From contig JACJXU010000001.1 of the NCBI GenBank assembly GCA_020636475.1, forward strand, positions 62,001 to 126,000: DNA of 64,000 bases. Reading direction: 5' to 3'. This DNA is from Chitinophagales bacterium. Its GTDB lineage: Bacteria > Bacteroidota > Bacteroidia > Chitinophagales > UBA2359. Every line of letters starts with the position of its first letter. The stretch's first letter is position 1. The notes below the pieces were generated by a model. It did no database searches, was not told the DNA's origin, and saw only the letters and a program-made list of their open reading frames with translations. The position numbers and the translations under genes were made by a program. Below are positions 26,463 to 35,638 of this stretch, one piece after another.

Positions 26463-29400
26463 ATGAAAAAATTTCACTATCTCCTACTTATCGGCTTGCT
26501 CCATCTTACAGCAATTTCCGCCCAAACCAATTTCCAAAACGAGTGGATACACTTCAACCAAAACTATTGCAAGTTTAAAGTGGCAGAAGCGGCTTGGGTA
26601 AAAATTCCGTACAGCACACTGGCGCAAACTTCGCTGCCGCTTAATGGTGCCGGCTTGCGCTTATATGCGCGGGGCAAGGAAATTCCTATCCGCGTAAGCA
26701 ACGAAGGCGCGTGGACAGACAACGACTACTTAGAGGCTTGGGTTACGCCCAACGATGGCAGTTTTGATGCGTTGCTTTTCAAAAATCCTACATGGCAACT
26801 TCACCAACAAAGTAGCCTGTTCACCGACACCCTCCACTATTTCCTCACTTGGGACACCACCGCCGCCCAAAAGCCCAAACATTTTACCAACGCCCCTATC
26901 CTTTCCGCCAGCGAAATAGATACAGTTCTCACGCATTTCCCACATACCGAAAGGCTTCTTTTCGCCAATCAGTTTAATCATGGCAAAGGATTTACTTTGA
27001 GTAATATCTTGGAACGCATTGCCGAATTTGGGGAAGGTGAAGGCTATGTAAGCGGTGATTTGTATGAAAACAACACTTATACTTACACCCTAAACGCGCC
27101 CAACGCTTGTTACGCTTGCGGCACGCAAGCCGAAATTGAAATAAAAGTAGTGGGCAGAAACGATACGCCTATTAGCTATCCCGACCACGAGGCGCAAATT
27201 TTTATCAACGATGTCTATTGCTACAATCTCCGCTTTGATGGTTTTAATACCGCAACCGCAAAGTTCAAAGTACCCGTGAGTCATATTTTGCCGCAAACAA
27301 AATTTACCTTTTCCGTAACCGACAACAACAATGGCGAAGAAGAGCGATTTGTGCTGAGTTATATAAAAGTTAGCTATCCGCGCGATTTCACTTTTGAAGG
27401 GCAAGAATTGCAATGGCAACAAAATATCACCCAAAACACGGCTATTAATTTAGAAACGACAACTGACAAAGATAATATTTTGATACTCGACAACAGCCTT
27501 GCTGAAATAGTATCGCCCGTTGGGGGCAGCAATATACAATATCGTTTTGCCTCTAATGCCACAGCACGCGATTTGCAAATAATAGACACAACTACGGTAA
27601 ATAAACGCACCATCGAAGCCCTTGACGAAGTACAGTTTATAGACTACTCACTGCCCGAAAATCAAGGGAATTTCATTCTGCTAAGTCAAACTTCTCTTTT
27701 TGGCGAAAGCCTAAACAATTACCTCGCCTACCGCAACAGTGCCGAAGGTGGCAATTATACAAGTCTATTGGTGGACGTAGAAAATTTGTACGACCAATTT
27801 GCTTGGGGTATTCGCAAACACCCGCTGGCAGTTCGGCATTTCATCAACTACGCTCTTGCCAACTGGCAATCGCCGCCCGAGTACTTGTTGTTGGTGGGAA
27901 AATCGGTGAGTTATGAATATTTTCGCAGTGGCGGCTACCAAAAATGTTTAGTGCCTACTTTCGGCACACCACCTTCCGATTTTTTGCTCGTAGCTCCTTC
28001 TGTTTATGACTATCGTCCGCAAATTGCACTTGGTAGGTTGCCCGTTCAAAATAAAAACGATATCCAGCATTACCTCGACAAATTGATGCAATATGAAAAT
28101 GCTGCTTCTGCCGCCAACAACTGCACGCCGCAAGAACTTCCTTGGCAAAAAAAAGTGCTGCATTTAGCCAGTGGCTACAACAATAACGATTCCGAAACTT
28201 ATGCCAAGTTTTTGGATAATTATGTAAACGATTACGAAAAAAGTGCACTCGGCTGGAAAGTTATCGACAAAATAAAACAAGCCTCGGCGAGCATTGTTCC
28301 CAATCCGCTCATCGGGCAGTACTTCAGCGAAGGCGTAGGATACATCAATTATTTGGGACACCCCACCAGCACGCAGCCCATTTACTGGAACATTGACCTT
28401 GGACCACCACAGAATTACAACAATGTGGGCAAATATCCTTTTATCAATGCCAATTCTTGCTTTAGCGGGAATATCCACAACAATGTGGGCAAAGTAATGG
28501 CAGAAGACTACATTTTGGCGCAACAAGCCGGCTGTATTGGCTATATGGCGGTGGTAAATTTTGGTTATCCTTCTTATCTCAATCAGTTTAACGAAGCATT
28601 TAACCGACAAATAAACAGCAACAATATTGACGGAAGTGTGGGCAATAGTATGAAAAACGCGCTCCACCAAATTTACAGCACTACCAACAACGGACTCATC
28701 AATCAATGCCAGAGTTTGGTCTATACGGGCGACCCTGCGCTTGTGTTGCCGCACTGGAACTTGCCGGATTTTGCTATTTTTTCGGAAAATATTACCGCCA
28801 TTCCCAACAATGTAAACGTAAGCGATGAAAGTTTTTTATTAAAAATAAAACTTCTGAATTTGGGAAAATACCTTGATGATTCTATCCAAGTAAAAATAAT
28901 CCGCACCTTGCCCAACGATGCCGAGCAGGAATACAATTTTACTATTGCTGCGCCTTCGGCAAACGAATGGCTTATGCTACCCATCAGCAACGACAATGCA
29001 CAAATGCCCGGTGAACATTTTTTTTCTATTCACCTAAATCCCGAAAACAGTTTCGAAGAACTTTGCATCGACAACAATACTGCCGTTTTTAGTTTAAATT
29101 TTTCGGAAAACACATGTGAAAATATCAGTCCGCAAATTGCTTTAAGTAATTTCACCTACTGTACGGACGATGACGGTATTATCGCCTTAACAGCTACGCC
29201 TCAAGGTGGCACTTTTTATATCAATGAAAACGCCATAGGCAACACTTTTTCTCCTGAAAATTTTTCTCCCGGAAAATATATTCTCAGCTACGAATACACC
29301 AATCCCGACAACGAATGTTCTTACATTGCCCACACCACACTCCATTTTGAAGCAGCCGCCCAAGTAAGCATCAACGCAGCTACCAGCACTTGTATCAACA

Positions 29401-30836
29401 CACCTACGAGTTTTGCGTACCCAAATCCCAACAATCTTGCCGACAGTCTCATTTTTTGGAATTTTGGTGCCGATGCACAGCCCGCTACGGCACAAGGCGC
29501 GGGACCACACGTAGTAAGTTTTAGCAGTTCCGGCAGCAAAACGGTACAACTTTCCATCAACCAAACCGCTTGCAGCAACAGTCTTAGTCGCAATATTTAT
29601 GTGGACAATGCGCTGCAAGACGTAAGTATCAGTTTTGTCTCGGCAAGCAACAACAGCATTACCTTGCAACTCAGCGAAGCCGTTTCTACCTTTTATGGCG
29701 TGTATCTAAACGGCTTGCCTTTTGGTGCTGTATATGCACCTTCTACCACTTTAACGGTGAAAAATCTCGCCGAAAACCAAAGCTACGACATTGCCGTATA
29801 TGCTACCGGAAATTCCAGTTTGGGAAATGCTTGCGGATTTGGCGCGACCTCTAATACCATCAATGCACAAACGCTCAGTTGCGCTCCGGTGGAAGTGAGT
29901 ATTAATAATCTTAACGAAAAACAATGCCTGAACAATGATATAGTGCAAATAGAACTCCTCCCCGCAGGTGGCGAGCTAAGCGGCAACGGCATTGACTCCG
30001 AAAACCTTACTTTCGACCCCCAAAAGGCAGGCTTGGGGCAACACATTATTACTTATACTTACACCGATGATGCTACGGGTTGTAAATACGAGTTAAAAAA
30101 GACCGTAGAAGTAAATTTTCAGCCACGCCCTTCGATAAACGGTGACAGCATACTGTGTAGCGGAGGGCAAATTAGTTTGGAAGGTTTGGCAGGTTTTGTG
30201 CAATATGCATGGAATACGGGCGATACAAACCAAGTCATTGACATTGATGAGGGCGGAGATTATATACTAACCGTAACAGACGAAAACGCTTGCCGCGAAA
30301 CTGCTGACTGGCAAGTGACAGAAGTGCCGAACTTGGTGCCGGAACTGAACTTTCCCGACTCGCTCGAAATTGGCGATGTAGGTATTCTTTTTGACCCGGA
30401 ATTGCCCGATACTCTCATTTACGACTGGCGGTATATTTCAGATTTGTTTGAAGAAATACACGAACCTTACGTGTATATTCCTCCCCAAAATGCTTATGTA
30501 TCGCTCACACTAAGCGATGGTGAATGTAGCCGCAGCGATAGTTTTTTTGTTGTTTTTATCAGTACCGGAATAGAAAATATTTCCCGCGAAACATTACAAC
30601 TTAGCCCCAACCCCGGCAAACAATATTTTACCCTTTATGCGCCCGAAAAATCCGCCCAAATTTGGGAAATATCGCTTTGGGATATAAATGGCGTGGCAAT
30701 ACAAAAATGGCGTTGGGAGTATGGCGATAGTTTCCGTTTTTCCTGCGAGAACTGCCCTGCGGGTATGTATTTTTTGCGCATCAGCGAGCAGCCTTCCGGC
30801 AAATTGATTGCGGTACAAAAACTTATAAAACAGTGA
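26463..30836 (+). CDS. Gingipain-like C25 peptidase with type IX secretion C-terminal domain (PorU2-like)
   Basis: A 1457-residue secreted protein; ATG 26463 gives the signal peptide MKKFHYLLLIGLLH...SAQ. The N-terminal ~400 residues resemble the PorU/PorU2 group, followed by a C25 domain with the proposed catalytic pair His633 (INYLGHPTS) and Cys666 (NANSCFSGN). After it come beta-sandwich repeats: a CARDB-like region near 790-880, a PKD-like domain (about 1000-1050) and an Fn3-like domain (about 1060-1140). The end (LSPNPGKQYFTLYAPEKS ... GMYFLRISE) is a type A sorting domain for T9SS. It may be a sortase-like PorU2 or a secreted protease. Confidence 0.88.
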   Translation: MKKFHYLLLIGLLHLTAISAQTNFQNEWIHFNQNYCKFKVAEAAWVKIPYSTLAQTSLPLNGAGLRLYARGKEIPIRVSNEGAWTDNDYLEAWVTPNDGSFDALLFKNPTWQLHQQSSLFTDTLHYFLTWDTTAAQKPKHFTNAPILSASEIDTVLTHFPHTERLLFANQFNHGKGFTLSNILERIAEFGEGEGYVSGDLYENNTYTYTLNAPNACYACGTQAEIEIKVVGRNDTPISYPDHEAQIFINDVYCYNLRFDGFNTATAKFKVPVSHILPQTKFTFSVTDNNNGEEERFVLSYIKVSYPRDFTFEGQELQWQQNITQNTAINLETTTDKDNILILDNSLAEIVSPVGGSNIQYRFASNATARDLQIIDTTTVNKRTIEALDEVQFIDYSLPENQGNFILLSQTSLFGESLNNYLAYRNSAEGGNYTSLLVDVENLYDQFAWGIRKHPLAVRHFINYALANWQSPPEYLLLVGKSVSYEYFRSGGYQKCLVPTFGTPPSDFLLVAPSVYDYRPQIALGRLPVQNKNDIQHYLDKLMQYENAASAANNCTPQELPWQKKVLHLASGYNNNDSETYAKFLDNYVNDYEKSALGWKVIDKIKQASASIVPNPLIGQYFSEGVGYINYLGHPTSTQPIYWNIDLGPPQNYNNVGKYPFINANSCFSGNIHNNVGKVMAEDYILAQQAGCIGYMAVVNFGYPSYLNQFNEAFNRQINSNNIDGSVGNSMKNALHQIYSTTNNGLINQCQSLVYTGDPALVLPHWNLPDFAIFSENITAIPNNVNVSDESFLLKIKLLNLGKYLDDSIQVKIIRTLPNDAEQEYNFTIAAPSANEWLMLPISNDNAQMPGEHFFSIHLNPENSFEELCIDNNTAVFSLNFSENTCENISPQIALSNFTYCTDDDGIIALTATPQGGTFYINENAIGNTFSPENFSPGKYILSYEYTNPDNECSYIAHTTLHFEAAAQVSINAATSTCINTPTSFAYPNPNNLADSLIFWNFGADAQPATAQGAGPHVVSFSSSGSKTVQLSINQTACSNSLSRNIYVDNALQDVSISFVSASNNSITLQLSEAVSTFYGVYLNGLPFGAVYAPSTTLTVKNLAENQSYDIAVYATGNSSLGNACGFGATSNTINAQTLSCAPVEVSINNLNEKQCLNNDIVQIELLPAGGELSGNGIDSENLTFDPQKAGLGQHIITYTYTDDATGCKYELKKTVEVNFQPRPSINGDSILCSGGQISLEGLAGFVQYAWNTGDTNQVIDIDEGGDYILTVTDENACRETADWQVTEVPNLVPELNFPDSLEIGDVGILFDPELPDTLIYDWRYISDLFEEIHEPYVYIPPQNAYVSLTLSDGECSRSDSFFVVFISTGIENISRETLQLSPNPGKQYFTLYAPEKSAQIWEISLWDINGVAIQKWRWEYGDSFRFSCENCPAGMYFLRISEQPSGKLIAVQKLIKQ

Positions 30837-30882
30837 TTTAACTTTTTTTAATAGTAAAAAAACACTTTAAGTCGTTAATTAA

Positions 30883-30924
30883 TAACTAAAAGTTTAGTTA
30901 ATACTACTTTTTGGCTTACATTTG
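30883..30924 (+). promoter_or_regulatory. blaI-family promoter with overlapping palindromic operator
   Basis: TAACTAAAAGTTTAGTTA (30883-30900) is a perfect palindrome except for its central AG. It is followed by TACATTTG (30917-30924), an exact TAnnTTTG -7 box, so the palindrome covers the -33 position. BlaI/MecI repressors bind such dyads and regulate their own genes, so autoregulation is likely. Confidence 0.55.
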
Positions 30925-30962
30925 TCTGTAATTAAACAAAAAGGTGTAAATTTTTATTGAAA

Positions 30963-31337
30963 ATGTCTAAAAAACTACTGACCGGATTAGAACTGAAGGT
31001 GATGAATGTATTATGGAAAAAGAAAAAAGCATTTGTAAAAGATATTTTAGACCAATGGTCTGACAAAGAGACTTTGCCTGCCTACAACACCGTTTCTACT
31101 ACCGTACGCATTCTGGAAGAAAAAGGCTACATAGACCACGAAGCGCACGGCAGAACGCATTGCTATTTTCCGACAATGAGCAAATTGCAATACCAAAAAA
31201 TACATATTCAGCATGTATTGGAAAATGTGTTCAGTGGCTCGCACACCAGCCTTATTTCTGCGCTGATGGGCAATACCGACCAAAATCTCAGTGATACCGA
31301 ATGGGAAGAAATTAAAGCAATGATTGATAAATCGTAA
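30963..31337 (+). CDS. BlaI/MecI/CopY family transcriptional repressor
   Basis: A 124-residue winged-helix repressor starting MSKKLLTGLELKVMNVLW (ATG 30963), with the DNA-binding region AYNTVSTTVRILEEKGYIDHEA at about residues 40-62. Such repressors are cleaved or displaced on signalling by a partner M56 membrane protease, encoded 40 bases downstream. No beta-lactamase or other obvious resistance target is adjacent, so in Bacteroidota this pair usually governs something else, here unknown. Confidence 0.93.
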   Translation: MSKKLLTGLELKVMNVLWKKKKAFVKDILDQWSDKETLPAYNTVSTTVRILEEKGYIDHEAHGRTHCYFPTMSKLQYQKIHIQHVLENVFSGSHTSLISALMGNTDQNLSDTEWEEIKAMIDKS

Positions 31338-31377
31338 GCATTTTTTGTATTTTGCTACCTAAACCTCCGTGTGCAAT

Positions 31378-32553
31378 ATGTTTGTATTCTTACTACTTTC
31401 CAATTTGTTGCTGCTGTTAGGGCTTTTGGTCTATCATTTTTTATTGCGCCGGATTTTAAACAGTTCCGAAAGAAAAATTCTCTTGCTTTCCATCGTTGTA
31501 GGTAGCTTGGCTTTTCCGGCGTATTTTACTTATCATTACCAATATCGTCCGCCGCAAGCATTTGTGGTGCAACAACAAGCCACACTAAACGAAGATATTT
31601 GCAGCGAGTTTTGTCCCCAGCCCGAAACCATTGATGCCTGTATGGCTATTGCACAGGAAGTGCCGCAGTTTTGCAACTGCCATCAACTGAGCAAACATAA
31701 CCTTATTATTTACCACAACAGTCCTTGGTACAATTTTTTGGTATGGCAGGAAAATGCACTTCCTCATTTGTGGATTTTTATTTCGATTTTAACCCTTCTG
31801 CTATTGGTTTTACAACTGTACAAACTCAGTACTCTTATAAAAAGCTGTCAAAAAAGTCATTTTTACTTAGATAATTTGCGTCTTTGCCTGCTCACGCCTT
31901 CGCAAAAACAAATTCCCGTAGGTTCTTTTCGCCTGTGGCGGCGATACATTATTTGGCAAAATGCACTAAACGAGCTTTCTGAAGAAGAAAAAAACGCCGT
32001 GTTGTGGCACGAGTGCGCCCACATACAACAAGGCGATACTTGGCTGAAAATAGCTCTAAAAGTGTTGCAAGGATTTTGGTTTGCCAATCCGGCATTTTAT
32101 TATTTGCGCAACGAATTTGAGCGCATCAGCGAATTTATTGCCGATGAAACTGCCCTTCGACATTTCAATTTTCAGCGAAAAAATTATGCCCTCTTGCTCC
32201 TAAAAGTAGAGCGCAGCCAATATTCGGTAAGCGGCATCAGTTATTTCAATCGCCACTTGTTGCAAGAACGTATTTCACATATTTTGCAACCGCCTACATC
32301 GCATTTCAATCTCAAACGCTCGGTTTTGGCGTGGGCAAGTTTTTTGGTATTTTGGGCGGGAATGGCTACAGCTTCAGAAATATCGGCACCTTTGTTAGAA
32401 ACCCAAAAAGATAAGTTGCGTATATACGAAACTCTCTGCTACGAACACGAAAGTAGCGGACGCGCTGTGTTTTGTGCACATTGCTTGGTAGAAGAAGTTT
32501 GCAAAATATCGGACAATGACGGTGCGATAAATACTTTTTGTGATGAACAATAA
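31378..32553 (+). CDS. M56 family (BlaR1-like) membrane metallopeptidase
   Basis: A 391-residue membrane protease with N-terminal membrane helices (about residues 1-22 and 35-50), a third and fourth around 125-145 and 320-340, and the zinc motif HECAH at 211-215 with a downstream glutamate in RISEFIADETALRHF. The loop between helices 2 and 3 is cysteine-rich (DICSEFCPQPE ... CMAIAQ ... FCNCHQ), unlike the penicillin-binding sensor of classic BlaR1, which is absent. The signal sensed is unknown. The start is ATG 31378 (a GTG at 31369 is possible). Confidence 0.9.
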   Translation: MFVFLLLSNLLLLLGLLVYHFLLRRILNSSERKILLLSIVVGSLAFPAYFTYHYQYRPPQAFVVQQQATLNEDICSEFCPQPETIDACMAIAQEVPQFCNCHQLSKHNLIIYHNSPWYNFLVWQENALPHLWIFISILTLLLLVLQLYKLSTLIKSCQKSHFYLDNLRLCLLTPSQKQIPVGSFRLWRRYIIWQNALNELSEEEKNAVLWHECAHIQQGDTWLKIALKVLQGFWFANPAFYYLRNEFERISEFIADETALRHFNFQRKNYALLLLKVERSQYSVSGISYFNRHLLQERISHILQPPTSHFNLKRSVLAWASFLVFWAGMATASEISAPLLETQKDKLRIYETLCYEHESSGRAVFCAHCLVEEVCKISDNDGAINTFCDEQ

Positions 32554-32893
32554 CGAACTGCTACAACCTACGGCGGCATTAATTGTAAAATCGCTGCACT
32601 TAGACGACAACACCTTTGCCGATGTTGATGCGTTTGAGGCATTGCGCCAACGCGTGCGAAGCGTAGTAGAAAATATGCTCGAACACGACCCGCAACGATT
32701 TATTAATATGCTGTACATTATGGATATAAGCGAAAAGAAAGTTGCCGAAGTGTTGCGCGCGCCTAAGCAAGAAAATGACGATGTATATTTGCAATTAGCT
32801 GATGTAATTATTGCCCGCGAGCTTAAAAAAGTAGAAACCCGCCTTGCCTACAAAGAAAAATTTACCGCCGAAGAAGATGGAGAAAAGTGGTGA
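32543..32893 (+). CDS. Small protein of unknown function linked to the BlaI/M56 pair
   Basis: A 116-residue protein beginning MNNNELLQP (ATG 32543), overlapping the end of the M56 gene by 11 bases, so translationally coupled. It is acidic and helical (FEALRQRVRSVVENMLEHD, DVYLQLADVIIARELKKVETR), with no signal peptide or known motif. Coupling suggests it is part of the same regulatory unit or simply a frequent downstream passenger. I do not recognise the family. Confidence 0.75.
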   Translation: MNNNELLQPTAALIVKSLHLDDNTFADVDAFEALRQRVRSVVENMLEHDPQRFINMLYIMDISEKKVAEVLRAPKQENDDVYLQLADVIIARELKKVETRLAYKEKFTAEEDGEKW

Positions 32894-32952
32894 TGGTAAT
32901 GAATAGCGACAACTTATGCTGTATTTTTTCTTTAGTCCACATTTAATATAAT

Positions 32953-33402
32953 ATGAATATTAGTTTTGATCTTGATGGCACGCTAATTCCTAAGGAAGAA
33001 GAATTTGAAACAGAAAAGAGAAGCAGAATTGCTAAGTTTTTGGGGATTGAGAAAATACGAAAAGGCGCACGTGAATTGATTATTGATTTGCAAAAGCACA
33101 ACCACAACATTCATATTTACACTACATCTTTTCGAAACAAGATAAAAATTAGAATCACTTTGCAATACTATGGTATTCGCATTGGAAGAATAATAACCCA
33201 AACAGAAAATCAGAAAAAATTAAAAATTCAATGTATTAGTTCGTCAAAATATCCTCCTGTTTTCAATTTTGATTTGCATATTGATGATTCAAAAGGTGTT
33301 GGCATTGAAAGTGAAAGATATAATTTCAAGGCAATAATTATTGATCCTACTGACGAAAATTGGATTGAAAATGTAAAAAATAAAATGAAAAATATTGCCT
33401 GA
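32953..33402 (+). CDS. HAD-like hydrolase-fold protein
   Basis: A 149-residue protein with the HAD motif I FDLDGTLIPK at residues 5-14 (nucleophile Asp6 or so and acid Asp8), motif II in IYTTSFR, and a motif IV-like DLHIDDSKGVG. It has no room for a full cap domain, so it is a minimal HAD of the phosphatase/kinase type. It is more AT-rich than neighbours. It is followed closely by the GNAT gene on the same strand. Substrate unknown. Confidence 0.8.
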   Translation: MNISFDLDGTLIPKEEEFETEKRSRIAKFLGIEKIRKGARELIIDLQKHNHNIHIYTTSFRNKIKIRITLQYYGIRIGRIITQTENQKKLKIQCISSSKYPPVFNFDLHIDDSKGVGIESERYNFKAIIIDPTDENWIENVKNKMKNIA

Positions 33403-33456
33403 CTATTGAACAAAATACCTGAAACAGCTAAATTTGAGACAAACCATGCATCATTA

Positions 33457-33975
33457 ATGACCCACCACCATTCCTTTGAAACCGAAAGACTCCTCATTCG
33501 ACCAACTTCTGAGAACGATGCTGCATTTATTTTGGAACTCCTAAACACGCCCAAATGGATTAAATTTATAGGCGACAGAAACGTTAATACCATTAGCGAT
33601 GCCCAAAACTACATCAAAAACAAAATGCTCCCCCAACTCCGGCAACGCGGCTACTCGAATTATACTCTAATAAGGAAAAATGACCAACAAAAAATTGGCA
33701 CTTGCGGCTTGTACCACAGAGAAGGCTTGGACGGAATAGACATTGGTTTTGCACTTTTGCCTCAATACGAGAAAAAGGGATATGCTTTCGAAGCCGCGGC
33801 TAAAATAAAAGAAGCCGCCTTTGACGTATTCGGTATCCATAGACTTCTTGCCATTACCACAAAAGACAACTTTGCTTCGCAAAAACTCTTGGAAAAACTG
33901 AGCTTACAATGCACCGAAACCATTACACTGCCTAATGACAGCGAGGAATTATTGCTTTACAAGATTGAAAAATAA
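33457..33975 (+). CDS. GNAT family N-acetyltransferase (RimJ/RimL-like)
   Basis: A 172-residue acetyltransferase starting MTHHHSFETERLLIRP (ATG 33457; the open frame runs further upstream but without similarity). It has the GNAT motif A region GFALLPQYEKKGYAFEAA and motif B with LEKLSLQCTETI. The ETERLLIRP opening is typical of the RimJ/RimL-like group, which acetylates protein N-termini or small molecules. It is convergent with metF, whose stop is 8 bases away. Confidence 0.88.
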   Translation: MTHHHSFETERLLIRPTSENDAAFILELLNTPKWIKFIGDRNVNTISDAQNYIKNKMLPQLRQRGYSNYTLIRKNDQQKIGTCGLYHREGLDGIDIGFALLPQYEKKGYAFEAAAKIKEAAFDVFGIHRLLAITTKDNFASQKLLEKLSLQCTETITLPNDSEELLLYKIEK

Positions 33976-33983
33976 AAACACAC

Positions 33984-34940
33984 CTAAAACACTGCCCGCG
34001 CAATATCCACAAAAGTATCTACACGCCCCATCGTATAAAAATGCACACAAGGCACGCCCGCTGCCACCAACTCTTTTGATTGCGCAATGCACCACTCCTT
34101 GCCCACTTCTACTACGGCTTCGGCATCGTCCTTGCATTTTTCCATCGCGTCTGCCAAGTCGGCGGGAATGTCTATTTTAAAAAATCGCGGAATACTGCTC
34201 AACTGTCTTATGCTCGTAATCGGTTTCAAACCCGGAATAATGGGCACCGTAATTCCTTCCTCGCGGCACTGTTGTACAAAAGCAAAAAACTTCTGGTTGT
34301 CGTAAAACATTTGCGTCATAATATAATGCGCGCCGGCATCAATTTTGGCTTTCAGATTCCGCAAATCAGTTTTCATATTCGGTGCTTCAAAATGTTTTTC
34401 GGGATAACCCGCCACGCCAATACAAAAATCGGTTTTAAAGGTACTGCGCAAATTTTCGTCCAAAAACACGCCCTTATTCATATACGCAATCTGCTGCACC
34501 AATTCCGAAGCATAACTATGCCCGCCCGTAGTAGGAATAAACTCATTCTCCGACTTCATCGGGTCGCCGCGCAATGCCAACACATTATTTATGCCCAAAT
34601 AATGCAAATCTATCAGCGCATCTTCGGTAGCATCTTTGGTGAAGCCTCCGCAAATAAGGTGCGGCACCGTATCTACCTTGTAGCGATAGCGAATAGCCGA
34701 ACAAATTCCCACCGTTCCGGGACGCTTGCGTACAGGCACTTTGATAAAAGTAGCATCGGCATTGCGCTTAAAAATATACTCCGACCGATGATAAGTAACA
34801 TTGATAAAAGGTGGACTAAACTCCATTAAAGGGTCTAACATTTTGTACAACTCCTTGATACTTTGCCCTTTTTGCGGCGGCAATATTTCAAACGAAACCA
34901 ATGTTTTATCCGCTTGCGCTATATATTCGGTAACTTTCAC
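33984..34940 (-). CDS. metF: Methylenetetrahydrofolate reductase
   Basis: A 318-residue MetF, the flavoenzyme that makes 5-methyltetrahydrofolate for methionine synthesis. Visible: SFEILPPQKG at the start, LALRGDPM near the middle, MTQMFYDNQKFFAF, and IIPGLKPI. The open frame begins with TTG at 34946, but the family N-terminus MKVTEYI... fits the GTG at 34940. A good promoter, TTG-N20-TACCTTTG, lies 27-57 bases upstream. No riboswitch is evident in the short leader. Confidence 0.95.
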   Translation of the reverse strand: MKVTEYIAQADKTLVSFEILPPQKGQSIKELYKMLDPLMEFSPPFINVTYHRSEYIFKRNADATFIKVPVRKRPGTVGICSAIRYRYKVDTVPHLICGGFTKDATEDALIDLHYLGINNVLALRGDPMKSENEFIPTTGGHSYASELVQQIAYMNKGVFLDENLRSTFKTDFCIGVAGYPEKHFEAPNMKTDLRNLKAKIDAGAHYIMTQMFYDNQKFFAFVQQCREEGITVPIIPGLKPITSIRQLSSIPRFFKIDIPADLADAMEKCKDDAEAVVEVGKEWCIAQSKELVAAGVPCVHFYTMGRVDTFVDIARAVF

Positions 34941-34966
34941 TAACAATATTTATTTTTTTTAAAACA

Positions 34967-34997
34967 CAAAGGTAGCACTTGTATAGATTAATTACAA
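34967..34997 (-). promoter_or_regulatory. Bacteroidota-type promoter of metF
   Basis: On the minus strand, TTG (34995-34997) and TACCTTTG (34967-34974) are 20 bases apart, matching TTG-N19-21-TAnnTTTG. Predicted transcript start is about 20 bases before the GTG start codon. Confidence 0.6.
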
Positions 34998-35154
34998 TTA
35001 ACCAGCATTTTTCATTTGCCCATCATCACTTTTCGCCTAAATTTCAGCACTATGAAAAAAATACTTCTTTTTGCAGCATATCCGCAGGCTTGCAGTCTTT
35101 CATTGAAACAAATAGTGTAAATTTGCGTTAGAATTTAAAAACCGAACAGAAGCC

Positions 35155-35559
35155 ATGCGCAAATCACATATTGCCATTCTCATTATTATTGCTCTTGCTA
35201 TTACCTATATCATCAGCACTTCAAGCAATTACAGCACTTACGAAAATTTCACTACGGCTATTTCCAAAGAAGGTAAGGAATTTCAGGTGGTAGGAAATTT
35301 GTCGCGTCCCGACGCAATGTATTATAAGCCGGAAGAAGACCCGAATTTCTTTTCTTTTTATATGAAAGATAAGCAAGGAAAAGAAGCCAAAGTAGTGTAT
35401 AAAGGTCCGCAGCCCGCCGATTTTGCCCGCTCAGAAGACATTGTACTGACCGGAAAAATGAACGGCGATGTATTTGAAGCCTCCAAAATTTTGCTCAAAT
35501 GTCCTTCTAAGTACAATGACGGAAAATTGGAAACCCAAACGTTCGAAGCAAAGTCATAA
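35155..35559 (+). CDS. ccmE: Cytochrome c maturation protein CcmE, CxxxY type
   Basis: A 134-residue heme chaperone: one N-terminal membrane anchor (about residues 5-22) and an OB-fold domain facing the periplasm (FQVVGNLSRPDAMYY ... VYKGPQPADFARSEDIVLTG). The heme-binding position reads LLKCPSKYN, a Cys116-x3-Tyr120 motif in place of the His-x3-Tyr of classical CcmE; this variant is known in archaea and some bacteria. TAAATTTG at 35118-35125 is a likely -7 box. It is followed 79 bases later by ccmF. Confidence 0.9.
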   Translation: MRKSHIAILIIIALAITYIISTSSNYSTYENFTTAISKEGKEFQVVGNLSRPDAMYYKPEEDPNFFSFYMKDKQGKEAKVVYKGPQPADFARSEDIVLTGKMNGDVFEASKILLKCPSKYNDGKLETQTFEAKS

Positions 35560-35638
35560 CGAAACTTTGTCTATTTTTTTACCTTTAGGTTAACGATTAT
35601 CTTGCTACCTTTGTCGGTTTAAACATTTTCTTTTCTTC

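Noticed and set aside
28164-28754. 196-codon minus-strand frame in the C25 protease
   Set aside because: Antisense to an intact protease gene with the His/Cys pair in place; no similarity of its own.
34080-34829. 249-codon plus-strand frame inside metF
   Set aside because: It is antisense to a clear metF gene; its translation has no recognisable domain and metF is fully explained.
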